Shown here: piece after piece, positions 16,368-23,798 of the stretch
Numbering within the stretch: the stretch's first letter is position 1
Layout of the letters: the number at the start of each line of letters is the position of its first letter
Source: PHET01 sp038202795
GTDB taxonomy: Bacteria > Actinomycetota > Coriobacteriia > Anaerosomatales > PHET01
Length of the DNA stretch: 26,459 bases
Reading direction: 5' to 3'
Assembly: GCA_038202795.1 (NCBI GenBank)
Contig: JBBREQ010000028.1
Span: 1-26,459, forward strand
Notes under the pieces: generated by a model
Seen by the model: the letters and a program-made list of their open reading frames with translations, nothing else
Told to the model about the DNA's origin: nothing
Database searches by the model: none
Program-made: the position numbers and the translations under genes

Positions 16368-17036
16368 CTAGACGCCTGTCAGAACCTTCTTGAGCGCCCG
16401 CTCGGAATCGACGTTGGTGAACGCTATGACTGTATCCCCCGGCCCTAGCAGTGTTTCGCCATTTACGGTCTCGATGTTCTCGTCGTCACGAATCACCGCC
16501 ACCAGAACACACTGCGGTGGCAGGGCAAGCTCTGAGACAGGTTTGTTGCAGACTACACACCTATCCTCGGGCAGCTCGATCTCGACGATGGCCATGTCGC
16601 CCTTGCGAAGCGTCGCAAGTGTCCTGATATCACCGATCGTGGCTTCCTCCTCAATCATGCGGCTGATGATCGTGGTTGAGGAAATGGCCTCGATACCGAG
16701 CTTGTTGAAGATGTGCTCGTTCTTCGGATTGTTGACTCGGGAGACGGTACGCGGAACACCGAATGCCACCTTCGCGAGCTGGCAGGCAACCAGGTTGTCA
16801 TCATCGTCACCGGTCGCCGCAACGAAGACGTCGGCCCGCGCCGTGCCCGCATCCTCCTGATAGGACGCATCGCAGCCATCACCGCGAACGATCAGCGCCC
16901 TGTCCGGAAGCTCCTGGGCGAGCTTCTCCACCACGTCGGCCCGCTTCTCGATGAGCGCAACATCATTGCCGGACTCCAGAAGCGTCCGGGCGAGATAGGA
17001 AGCGACCTTGCCGCCCCCGTTGATCACGATATACAC
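16368..17036 (-). CDS. TrkA-type K+ uptake regulatory protein (second of pair)
   Basis: Cytoplasmic regulatory subunit of a Trk/Ktr-type potassium channel that senses NAD(H)/nucleotides. 222 residues: RCK-N Rossmann domain about 1-125 (MYIVINGGGKVASYLARTLL, acidic residue in ALIEKR at the end of beta-2, FVAATGDDDDNLVACQLAK) and RCK-C domain about 140-220 (KGDMAIVEIELPED... LLGPGDTVIAF). Unusual: three cysteines in RCVVCNKPVSELALPPQC inside the RCK-C domain. It starts three bases after the stop of the preceding TrkA-type gene. E. coli TrkA carries two such units fused in one chain; here they are two genes. The membrane TrkH/KtrB partner is not in the window. Confidence 0.92.
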   Translation of the reverse strand: MYIVINGGGKVASYLARTLLESGNDVALIEKRADVVEKLAQELPDRALIVRGDGCDASYQEDAGTARADVFVAATGDDDDNLVACQLAKVAFGVPRTVSRVNNPKNEHIFNKLGIEAISSTTIISRMIEEEATIGDIRTLATLRKGDMAIVEIELPEDRCVVCNKPVSELALPPQCVLVAVIRDDENIETVNGETLLGPGDTVIAFTNVDSERALKKVLTGV

Positions 17037-17039
17037 AGC

Positions 17040-17681
17040 TCACTCCTCCATGAAACGCGTTAGGCGGTGAACAGCCTCGGTCTTGACCGCCACACGAACG
17101 ATATCCCCCACCTGCAGTTCGGTATCGAGGGTCGGAATGAACGTGGAGCTCCCGCGCCCGATGATCGCCGGCAGAACCTGGCCTTCGAGGAACATGTCGC
17201 GCACGCGCGAACCTGCAAGGCTGTCACGCAGCCGGAACACCACGATCTCGACGTCACCGAACGAATCCACGTGATGACCGTGTCCCGCCTTGACCTTGTC
17301 CAGGAGCTTCTCGGCGACCAGTGTCGTTCCGCACACGTAGTCAAGATCCAGCTGCTGGTAGGTTCGCTCACGCTGGGGATTGTAGAGGCGCGCGACGACA
17401 TGCTTGACGTCGAATATCTTGCGCGCCACCTCGGCCGCCATGAGGTTGGTGTTGTCCAGATCCGTCACCGCGGCGAATGCGTCCGCTTCGCGAATGCCCG
17501 CTTCTTCAAGGATGTCCTCGTCGAAACCGAGACCTATGAGGGTCACCCCGTTGAATGTGGTCCCCAACCGCCGAAACGAATCCGGGTCCTTGTCGATCAC
17601 CGTGATGTTGTGCCCTTCGATCGAAAGCAGATTGGCAAGCTGCGATCCAACCCGGCCGCAGCCCACGACGATAACGTTCAT
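17040..17681 (-). CDS. TrkA-type K+ uptake regulatory protein (first of pair)
   Basis: 213 residues from ATG 17681, preceded by GGAGGAG ten bases upstream; GTG 17702 is in frame but would swallow that site. RCK-N: MNVIVVGCGRVGSQLANLL, then TVIDKDPDSFRRL, and FAAVTDLDNTNLMAAEVAR. RCK-C: VEIVVFRLRDSLAG... PTLDTELQVGDIVRVAV. Role as for its partner: NAD-binding gating subunit for a potassium transporter, in a two-gene operon with a 3-base gap. The two proteins are divergent paralogues, so a hetero-octameric ring is possible. No transporter gene nearby, so the channel partner cannot be named. Confidence 0.93.
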   Translation of the reverse strand: MNVIVVGCGRVGSQLANLLSIEGHNITVIDKDPDSFRRLGTTFNGVTLIGLGFDEDILEEAGIREADAFAAVTDLDNTNLMAAEVARKIFDVKHVVARLYNPQRERTYQQLDLDYVCGTTLVAEKLLDKVKAGHGHHVDSFGDVEIVVFRLRDSLAGSRVRDMFLEGQVLPAIIGRGSSTFIPTLDTELQVGDIVRVAVKTEAVHRLTRFMEE

Positions 17682-17730
17682 ATGGTCGAATCTCCTCCGC
17701 ACCAGTCACGCTGGTCAGGACACTCGGCAA

Positions 17731-17760
17731 ACGCTACGCCTGCGCTGCGGCCAGTGTCAA
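17731..17760 (-). promoter_or_regulatory. Putative promoter of the trkA-type pair
   Basis: Perfect -35 TTGACA on the minus strand (17760-17755), 18-base spacer, weak -10 TAGCGT (17736-17731). It lies between the DUF5679 terminator and the first trkA-type gene. A small inverted repeat ACCAG/CTGGT (17701-17715) sits beside the ribosome site. Confidence 0.45.
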
Positions 17761-17765
17761 CGCCC

Positions 17766-17802
17766 ACGCAAAGACGCCGCCAGCGTGATGCCGACGGCGT
17801 CT
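17766..17802 (-). terminator. Probable terminator after the DUF5679 gene
   Basis: Stem AGACGCCG (17772-17779) / CGGCGTCT (17795-17802), perfect 8 bp, 15-base loop, with a short TTTGCGT tail on the minus strand. It starts 24 bases after the stop codon of the mini-gene. Confidence 0.5.
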
Positions 17803-17825
17803 CACATTCAACTGGAGACCAGCAG

Positions 17826-17972
17826 TTACTTGCCGATCTTGAACATCTTGGTGCCGCACTCCGGGCAGATGCCCTGGGTCGCGGGGCGACCATTCTTCAT
17901 CGTGATCGCCTGGGGGTCCTTCATTTCTCTCTTGGCCTTGCACTTCACGCAGTAACCCTCTTTGGCTGCCAT
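17826..17972 (-). CDS. DUF5679-type zinc-ribbon mini-protein
   Basis: 48 residues from ATG 17972 with a clear GGAGG ribosome site. Begins MAAKEGYCVKCKAKREM, then KDPQAITMKNGRPATQG, and ends ICPECGTKMFKIGK. The two CxxC pairs (C8/C11 and C37/C40) would bind one zinc ion. It matches my recollection of DUF5679, a small family common in actinobacteria and related phyla and of unknown function; the KNGRPATQGICPECGTKMF segment also resembles zinc ribbons linked to DNA topology and chromatin proteins. It stands alone between its own promoter and terminator. Role unknown; nucleic-acid binding is a guess. Confidence 0.85.
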   Translation of the reverse strand: MAAKEGYCVKCKAKREMKDPQAITMKNGRPATQGICPECGTKMFKIGK

Positions 17973-18014
17973 GCGCAATACCTCCTCGTTTACGTCCCTC
18001 CCGAAGAGAGCCAC

Positions 18015-18038
18015 CAGCGGTTGACCGCTGCGGTTGAC
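18015..18038. repeat. Direct repeat GCGGTTGAC x2 with overlapping palindrome in the DUF5679 leader
   Basis: GCGGTTGAC occurs at 18017-18025 and 18030-18038 (13 bases apart); the first copy is part of the near-palindrome AGCGGTTGACCGCT. It lies in the long untranslated leader of the DUF5679 gene. A hairpin CGAGC/GCTCG (18051-18066) is next to it. Candidate regulator site. Confidence 0.4.
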
Positions 18039-18076
18039 TCCCCCGCAGACGAGCGTTTGTGCTCGCTTCGTAGGAA

Positions 18077-18104
18077 ATACTACACCTGCGCGACGGAATG
18101 TCAC
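18077..18104 (-). promoter_or_regulatory. Putative promoter of the DUF5679 mini-gene
   Basis: -35-like GTGACA (18104-18099, 5/6), 16-base spacer, -10-like TAGTAT (18082-18077, 4/6) on the minus strand. It overlaps the stop of the DUF1461 gene and would give a leader of about 98 bases to ATG 17972, long enough to hold the repeats there. Confidence 0.45.
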
Positions 18105-18757
18105 GCACTCCGAGCAAACGCGTGCGCTCTGAGCATCGTGCCTGCAACCCAGTACCCAACCGCCAGAAGCGCCACGAGCACTCCCCACGTCGCCCCGAGG
18201 GTCGCCCAGAACGGCTCCGGGAACAGCTGAATCAGCAGAGAGTCGTAGGAAAACGTCCACGTCCCCGCCGTGAAGAACAACCCGTGAAACGCCGAGAAGA
18301 ACGTGTCGAAATCCAACAGCGCGCCGAGAACTGCGAGCCCCACTGCGATCACCGTGGTGAGCGCGCCCGCTCTCAGGGCCAGCCCGACGTCCGCAAAGCG
18401 TCTCCGTGCGACCGACCACCCCACCCACAGCGCAAGCGCTGCCGCAACCAGAGCGCTCGCAACGCGTGCGCGCCGGAGCACCTGCCTCACATCCGCCAGG
18501 TGCGAGACGGACGCGCCATCAAACCCCTCACGCCCGTCGACCTGTGCCGGCAGCTCTCCGGCGCCTCGGACAACGAACACCCTGACCTGCTCGGCAACCT
18601 GGAGCATGCCCGAACGGGAGAGCCCTGCAGATTGGGGTGATGCATAGACTCCCACCAACGTCCGCGTGATCGACCGGCTCTCGAGGATGATCAGCGGCAG
18701 CGCCACCGCCAACACAGCGAAAGCGAGCGATGCGAGCCACACGCCGGCACGCCTCAT
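18101..18757 (-). CDS. TIGR01906/DUF1461 family integral membrane protein
   Basis: 218 residues from ATG 18757, four bases after the stop of the GGDEF gene, so co-transcribed with it. A GTG at 18805 is in frame but lies inside the upstream gene. Four to five membrane segments: about 5-25 (WLASLAFAVLAVALPLIIL), two central helices (ASALVAAALALWVGW and LTTVIAVGLAVLGALL), and WGVLVALLAVGYWVAG near the end. The family signature region is FHGLFFTAGTWTFSYDSLLI followed by QLFPEPFW. Known: this family (from firmicutes and actinobacteria) has no established function. The pairing with a diguanylate-cyclase-like protein may be meaningful. Confidence 0.85.
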   Translation of the reverse strand: MRRAGVWLASLAFAVLAVALPLIILESRSITRTLVGVYASPQSAGLSRSGMLQVAEQVRVFVVRGAGELPAQVDGREGFDGASVSHLADVRQVLRRARVASALVAAALALWVGWSVARRRFADVGLALRAGALTTVIAVGLAVLGALLDFDTFFSAFHGLFFTAGTWTFSYDSLLIQLFPEPFWATLGATWGVLVALLAVGYWVAGTMLRAHAFARSA

Positions 18758-18761
18758 CACC

Positions 18762-20015
18762 TCAGACCTCGTCTTCGTCGTAGTCCTTGTGAGGTGCGCC
18801 CGCACATTCAGACGCCGAGAGTGCGCGATTCCCGCCCGCCGCTATCGCAGCGGAGAGCGCGGTATCTGCGGCGTCGAAGAGCTCATGGCATGTCGCGCCA
18901 TCCTCGGGCATTGAGGAGACCCCCACGGAGACCGATGCGCCTGCGCCGTTGACGCTGATCCTGGCGAGTTGCTCTGCGAGACTCCGTGCGGCCTGAACCG
19001 CCTCCTCGCGCGATGGGACCGATCCGGTAGGGGCGCTCTCTGTCACAAGGACCGCGAACTCCTCGCCACCCAGCCTGGCCGCCACGTTGGTGGTGGCTTG
19101 GTCAGATTCGCCGGTTCCGGCGAATCTGATAAGCGCCTGGGCGAACGAGCGTATCAGGCGATCCCCCGCATCGATGCCAAACCGCTTGTTGAATTCCCCG
19201 AACCGGTCGATATCGATGAGAACGACATGCAGAGCGCGTCCGTCGCGCTGCGCGCGCCTCAGCTCGATCCGCAGCGCGCGCATGAAGTAGTCGCGCGAGA
19301 ACAGTCCGGATTCCTGGTCGACGAGTGAGTGCGCCTGCTGGGAGTCAAGTTCGTTTCGGAACTCGCCCACGAGCATGATTGCGACCCACGCAGACCCCAG
19401 CAGTACGGCAGCCTGCCAGAAGTAGCGCACGAGAACGAACACCGAGTCCTTGTAGGCATTCCCGGCGGCAAACGGAATCACTGCATGGGACAGCACTCCG
19501 GCCATCTCGGCCAACTCGACGGCGCCCAAGAGCCCCAACGAGAACAGCGCATGGAACCAGACATCCCGCGAACGCGGCAGGATAAAGGCCGCCTCGAAGA
19601 TGATGAGCGCATACACCGTCCAGAACCACGAATTGACACCGCCACTGAAGTGCACGAGTACGGTGACCACCAGAGCGTCGAGCGCGAGTTGCAGGTTGTT
19701 CCACACAGCGATGCTGCCCAGACGACGGTAGTTGCGCGCGTAGTAGGCGCTATAGAGGACCACGAAGCCCAGCGTGAACGCGGGAACGATCATCAGCCGC
19801 ACCAGGTCGGTGATCGGCATAGCCTGGGCATACAGCGCGCCGGCGATGACCGAGTAGATGATCAAGATAGACAGAAGCGCCCACCGCACGCGCACGACAA
19901 GGCCCACACGACGGATGTTCGCCTGCAGCGCAGCAACGTCGTGGCGCGTGGGCTGTTCGCGCCACGAGACCAACAACGCTCGATTGAGCTTCTTCTTGAG
20001 CTGATTGGGCGCCAC
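18762..20015 (-). CDS. Membrane-anchored GGDEF protein (putative diguanylate cyclase)
   Basis: 417 residues if GTG 20015 is the start; AAGGAG lies 13 bases upstream. GTG 20060 (GAGG eight bases upstream) is an alternative, and the extra codons are poor in the genome's preferred usage. About six membrane segments occupy residues 40-225 (e.g. WALLSILIIYSVIAGALYA, LMIVPAFTLGFVVLYSAYY, AVLLGSAWVAIMLVG), then a C-terminal GGDEF domain with LIDIDRFGEFNKRFG and RLGGEEFAVL (GGEEF at 316-320). The metal-binding and active-site residues look intact, so c-di-GMP synthesis is plausible. The RxxD inhibitory site ahead of GGEEF is absent, so product feedback is unlikely. Divergent from the CcsA-like gene; DUF1461 follows after four bases. 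Confidence 0.9.
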   Translation of the reverse strand: MAPNQLKKKLNRALLVSWREQPTRHDVAALQANIRRVGLVVRVRWALLSILIIYSVIAGALYAQAMPITDLVRLMIVPAFTLGFVVLYSAYYARNYRRLGSIAVWNNLQLALDALVVTVLVHFSGGVNSWFWTVYALIIFEAAFILPRSRDVWFHALFSLGLLGAVELAEMAGVLSHAVIPFAAGNAYKDSVFVLVRYFWQAAVLLGSAWVAIMLVGEFRNELDSQQAHSLVDQESGLFSRDYFMRALRIELRRAQRDGRALHVVLIDIDRFGEFNKRFGIDAGDRLIRSFAQALIRFAGTGESDQATTNVAARLGGEEFAVLVTESAPTGSVPSREEAVQAARSLAEQLARISVNGAGASVSVGVSSMPEDGATCHELFDAADTALSAAIAAGGNRALSASECAGAPHKDYDEDEV

Positions 20016-20150
20016 GGGGATTCCGCGACTCCTTACGTCTCGAAAGCGGGCCTCCGGCACGGACCAAGCCTCAGGGACTGAAAGTGTACCTGCGTCCCTA
20101 GCCAAGCAGCAAACACGCCATGGTTCGAAGCGCGCGCGCCACCCAATCCG

Positions 20151-20156
20151 TATACT
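20151..20156 (+). promoter_or_regulatory. Putative -10 element of the CcsA-like operon
   Basis: TATACT (5/6) on the plus strand, 24 bases ahead of ATG 20181; no convincing -35. A start near 20163 would leave a very short leader holding just the GGAGG ribosome site. Confidence 0.4.
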
Positions 20157-20180
20157 TCATCGGCAGGAGGAACCCTACCG

Positions 20181-21203
20181 ATGAACCCGTACGCCACGTA
20201 TCAGGCTATCGAGCAGCTCACAACGACACTGCGCGCGATCGGCTCAGTGTACGAGGTGCTCCTCTTCATTGCGGCGGCCGTTCTACTCCTGGCGGCAGTT
20301 CTGCCTCAGGCCGTGCGCTGGCGTGGCTGGTTCCTCGCGGGCATGCTCGCACTTCTGCTGCTCGGCGAATCCGTGCTCGTCTGGTTTCACTGGCGTCTCT
20401 ACGCCCTTACCGAGGTATACGATCCTGCGACCGGGATGCTGACCGGACGTGTCGCCGTGCCCCTCTGGGTCGAGAGCGAGAAGCTGTTCGTCTGGGCTTT
20501 CATGACTGCGCTGCTGGGCACTGCGATGGTGCGCCACCGGCGTGCACTACTGCCGGGCGTGATGATCATCACGGCCGCCCTGGCTGCGGGGGCGTCACTC
20601 CTGGGCAGGCCGTTTACGCAGCCCTTACCTCAGTTCCTCGCCCAGTATGTGGACTACCTGCAGATGACAACCAGTGGTTTCCAGGCGGCGATGGGGGCGT
20701 TTGAAGGTATGGAGGGCGCGCGACAGTTCTACTACAACGCGTGGTACATGTGGGTCCACCCGCCGCTGCTCTTCCTGAGTTATGCCTGTTTCGCGATCTC
20801 GTTCGTCGCCACCTTGCAGATGATCTCCAGCCGCCATTCGGCGTACGAGACAACCGCCTACCGTTGGGCGAGGCTGGGCTACCTGCCGCTCACCTTCGGC
20901 ATGCTGATCGGCTTTCCATGGGCGCTTTCGGCATGGCAAGGCGACTCGTGGTGGTGGAGCGGCAAGGTCAACATGTCGCTCATGATGTGGCTTCTGTACA
21001 CGGGCGTGCTGCATGCGCGGCTCTACCTGCGCCGTGCGGGGATGTGGAGATGGGTGGCCGCTTTAGGTGTGCTGTCGTTTCTGATCCTCGTCCTCACCTA
21101 CATCACCACCTATCTTGTCCCGGGCGCACACAGCTACGCGTTCCTCCCCGCCGAGAACCCGCTCTGGACGACCCTGTCCACGCTGTTGGAGGGTGATGCT
21201 TGA
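20181..21203 (+). CDS. CcsA/CcmF-like cytochrome c assembly membrane protein
   Basis: 340 residues, eight or so membrane helices; GGAGG ribosome site before ATG 20181. The key signature is WYMWVHPPLLFLSYACFAIS, the 'HPPxLF' helix that carries a heme-ligand His in CcmF/CcsA heme-handling proteins. The tryptophan-rich WWD-like segment reads AWQGDSWWWSGKVNMSLMMW: the WW and the following helix resemble CcsA/CcmF, but the Asp-Pro-x-Glu of the usual motif is replaced by S-G-K-V-N. Conserved-looking His also in VWFHWRLY, GVLHARLYL and PGAHSYAF. Inference: delivers heme to exported c-type cytochromes, perhaps the two small ones at 23799-24585. Overlaps the next gene by one base (TGATG). Confidence 0.75.
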   Translation: MNPYATYQAIEQLTTTLRAIGSVYEVLLFIAAAVLLLAAVLPQAVRWRGWFLAGMLALLLLGESVLVWFHWRLYALTEVYDPATGMLTGRVAVPLWVESEKLFVWAFMTALLGTAMVRHRRALLPGVMIITAALAAGASLLGRPFTQPLPQFLAQYVDYLQMTTSGFQAAMGAFEGMEGARQFYYNAWYMWVHPPLLFLSYACFAISFVATLQMISSRHSAYETTAYRWARLGYLPLTFGMLIGFPWALSAWQGDSWWWSGKVNMSLMMWLLYTGVLHARLYLRRAGMWRWVAALGVLSFLILVLTYITTYLVPGAHSYAFLPAENPLWTTLSTLLEGDA

Positions 21204-21841
21204 TGCAGAGCACCGATGTCCGTAGGCGTGGGTGGGACTTCGGCCTCACCATCATCACCGTGCTGCTGCTCTCGTCGCTGGGAGTGCAGTCGTTCATCGG
21301 CACGCTGTACGTCTGGTGGGCACAGTCTGCCGTTCCCAACTGGGAACAGGCCGGCTACAACGGCTATGTGGCACTGATGAACCTGCTCGCCGCGCCCCAA
21401 CTGGTCGCGCTTGTCGTGGTCATGGGCTTATGCGTTCCCAAGCGTCTGTTCGCACGCAGAGTCCTGGTGACGGTCTCTGCCGCGATGGTGGCCGCCGGGT
21501 TGGTCGCGGGGTTCGCCAGCGAATCGCTGGCGACCGGTGTCACCGTGTACTTGGGCCTGGCGGCACTCATACAGCTCGCCGTCGTGCTCCTGACCGCTGC
21601 GGGCGCTGCTGGACCGAGCTACCTGACCGAGGGCCGTCTCACCAAGCTGGGCTCGGGCCTGCTCCACCTGGGATTCATCGTCTTTGGAATCGTCATCGCC
21701 GCGCTGCAGCGCTCAGCGTTCATGCTGCCGGTCTTCTGGGTGGCTACCGTGCTGATAACACTGGGCACAGTCATGAGTTTCTACGCGAACCGGTTTGCCG
21801 TGCGCCACGTCGAGCCTGTGGAGCACCCTATAGCGTTCTAG
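21203..21841 (+). CDS. Multi-pass membrane protein paired with the CcsA-like protein
   Basis: 212 residues from ATG 21203, whose A is also the last base of the upstream stop (TGATG); GGAGGG lies about nine bases ahead. Five or six membrane segments: DFGLTIITVLLLSSLGVQSF, ALMNLLAAPQLVALVVVMG, VTVSAAMVAAGLVAGFA, VTVYLGLAALIQLAVVLLTA, LGSGLLHLGFIVFGIVIAAL, FWVATVLITLGTVMSFYA. His near GSGLLHLGF may matter for heme. I do not recognise a family. It is translationally coupled to the CcsA-like gene and ends convergently with the M28 gene. It may be the small partner of a two-component heme exporter/lyase. Confidence 0.75.
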   Translation: MQSTDVRRRGWDFGLTIITVLLLSSLGVQSFIGTLYVWWAQSAVPNWEQAGYNGYVALMNLLAAPQLVALVVVMGLCVPKRLFARRVLVTVSAAMVAAGLVAGFASESLATGVTVYLGLAALIQLAVVLLTAAGAAGPSYLTEGRLTKLGSGLLHLGFIVFGIVIAALQRSAFMLPVFWVATVLITLGTVMSFYANRFAVRHVEPVEHPIAF

Positions 21842-21853
21842 CCCGATAGCAGA

Positions 21854-21869
21854 CGTCCCCGGCGGGACG
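21854..21869. terminator. Short hairpin in the convergent gap (weak)
   Basis: Stem CGTCCC (21854-21859) / GGGACG (21864-21869) with a CGGC loop, in the 28-base gap between the CcsA partner and the M28 gene. It could end both transcripts, but it has no T-tract. Confidence 0.3.
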
Positions 21870-23690
21870 CTACGCCTCGCGAACCATCGCGGTCACGAAA
21901 CGCGCGGTCTTCTCTATGAGTTCCGCATCGAGGCTGTCCACCGTGTCGGTGTTCCAGTGCCAGTTGACGGGCATGCCCGATGAAGCGAATGCCATGATGC
22001 TCATCGCGTGGAACCCGCGAGCCAGTGCTGGTGACGCGTCTGTCGAGAGGCCCCTGTACTCACGCGGCTTGATGAGCGTGTCCGTCTCGCGCGACACGCG
22101 GCGGGCAAGTCCCACCAGGCGACGATCCGCGCGGTAGCGGCGAGCCATCCCCTCGGAGCTGGCCCAGTACAGTTGACCCGCACCACAGCCGTCGATATTG
22201 ATGATGAAGGCGTCGCGTAGCTCGTCGCCGTAGTCGCGCAGGAGCGCCTGCATACCATACGTCCCCACTTCTTCGGCGCCCGTAGCCACGAACCAGACTT
22301 CCTTCTCGCTCAGCTCGCGGTCAACCGATTCCGTCACCCGACGGCGAATTCGGGCGGCTTCACTTGCAGCGAACTCGGGATCGCCGATGGGATCATCGCC
22401 CGCCCATCCGCCCTTCCAGCCCAAGCCGTCTTCACTCTCTTCTTCGTCGAAGTTGTCCCAGGAGCCGATCTCCTTGCCGGCCTTGCGTGCGTCGAACTCA
22501 CCATCGACACCCAGCCACTCCTTGACCTCGCCTTGGCCGCGATCCCGCTTGCGGCCCAATCCTGCGAGGAACCCCTTCTTCTTCTCGTGAGTCGGCCCCC
22601 CGGGCTCATCCCCCGGCGCCGGCCCAGCGATCTCAGGCGGCAGCACCCCGTGCTCGAGCTTCGGCTCATACGAGGCGGCGTCCACGGGGCGTTGAGCGGG
22701 GCTGGGGCGCGCAGAGGGGCGGGGCGACGCAGCGTCCACGGCCGCGAAGTCGATCGTGTCGAACTCCAGTACCGCCTGGCCCCGGGGGCGCTCGGTCATG
22801 GGCTCGACCCAGGGAAAGTCATCAGGTATCGCGGCGGGTTCCTGCTCTGTGGTCGCTGGCGCATAGCGCAGCTCGGCGCCCTCGGGCACGACACCGGCCT
22901 CGTACGCTGCGTCGGCCGAGTGGCGTACTGCGCCGAAGCTGCCCGTCGAGAGCGACGCTGGGTCGATCGCCGGGACGATCTGCTCCATCACACCCAACAG
23001 GGCAGCCACGCCCGAAGCGTTGTCATTGGCACCGGCAACGAAGGGCATGAACAGCTCGCGGTGGATGTTGATGACCGTGGGAACGAGCAGATACGCCGCT
23101 ATCAGCATCGTCAGGTACCAGAGCCAGGGATCGAGCACTGCAAGCGCCGAGAACGGCACCGCCATGACCAGAATCAGCACCGGGGTGAGAAATGTCGCCC
23201 ATTTGAGCAGTCCGAATGTCGTGGCGAAGCTGCCCACCATGTTGGGAGCGAACGCCAGCGACGAGCGCGCCGAGTCATAGTGCGCCACAATCACTATCTT
23301 GCGAAGTGTCTCGCCCCTTCGCGCGCGTGGCACATGGCGTGCGATGACGTTCTGGCTGGGGCCCTTGGGCATGAGACGGGTGAGTCCGAAATGCGTGCCC
23401 AGGTCGGACCATACGAAAAACGCGACGATCGCCGCGAGAGCGAAGGCCGGCCAGGCGAGATACGGCTTGAACCCGGCAAGAAACGCCGCTGCCATCGTCA
23501 GCACGTGATAGATCACGAAAGCCCATGAGTACGTGTGAGGGGCGTCGAACTCCTGCATCTCAGTCTCGAGACCCCTGGCCGAGAAGGTCTTCTCAAGCCA
23601 CTCAGCAGCACGGTGTTCTGAGTCGGTGGTGGCCGGACGCGGCCCGATCTCCTCGGCCAGCGTACGTGCGTATTCGATGAGCTCGGCCAT
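21870..23690 (-). CDS. M28 family membrane metallopeptidase with large linker insertion
   Basis: 606 residues; GAGGGAG ribosome site before ATG 23690. Two-zinc aminopeptidase/exopeptidase fold: VIVAHYDSA (H137, D139), AGANDNASGV (D223), FVATGAEEVG (the Glu pair), FIINIDGCGAG, and C-terminal NWHWNTDTVDS (His). All zinc ligands are present, so it should be active. Four hydrophobic helices lie inside the N-terminal half (about 55-72, 76-96, 163-185, 188-206). Between D223 and the Glu pair is an extra stretch of about 200 residues (about 245-445) rich in Pro, Ala, Glu, Gly and Lys, with no detectable domain. Substrate unknown; exported peptides are a guess. It is transcribed after the two cytochrome genes but with a 108-base gap. 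Confidence 0.88.
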   Translation of the reverse strand: MAELIEYARTLAEEIGPRPATTDSEHRAAEWLEKTFSARGLETEMQEFDAPHTYSWAFVIYHVLTMAAAFLAGFKPYLAWPAFALAAIVAFFVWSDLGTHFGLTRLMPKGPSQNVIARHVPRARRGETLRKIVIVAHYDSARSSLAFAPNMVGSFATTFGLLKWATFLTPVLILVMAVPFSALAVLDPWLWYLTMLIAAYLLVPTVINIHRELFMPFVAGANDNASGVAALLGVMEQIVPAIDPASLSTGSFGAVRHSADAAYEAGVVPEGAELRYAPATTEQEPAAIPDDFPWVEPMTERPRGQAVLEFDTIDFAAVDAASPRPSARPSPAQRPVDAASYEPKLEHGVLPPEIAGPAPGDEPGGPTHEKKKGFLAGLGRKRDRGQGEVKEWLGVDGEFDARKAGKEIGSWDNFDEEESEDGLGWKGGWAGDDPIGDPEFAASEAARIRRRVTESVDRELSEKEVWFVATGAEEVGTYGMQALLRDYGDELRDAFIINIDGCGAGQLYWASSEGMARRYRADRRLVGLARRVSRETDTLIKPREYRGLSTDASPALARGFHAMSIMAFASSGMPVNWHWNTDTVDSLDAELIEKTARFVTAMVREA

Positions 23691-23798
23691 GCCGGTGTCT
23701 CCCTCGCTCTACCGCGATGCGCGTACGCGTCACCGCCCCTCGCCCGCCATGCACATGATACTGCACGCAGGCGGGTGAGAGTGTCGGCTTGAGTGAGA

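Noticed and set aside
23741..23777. Inverted repeat CGCCCGCC/GGCGGGTG between the cytochrome B gene and M28, as terminator
   Set aside because: 21-base loop and no T-run; too weak to call.
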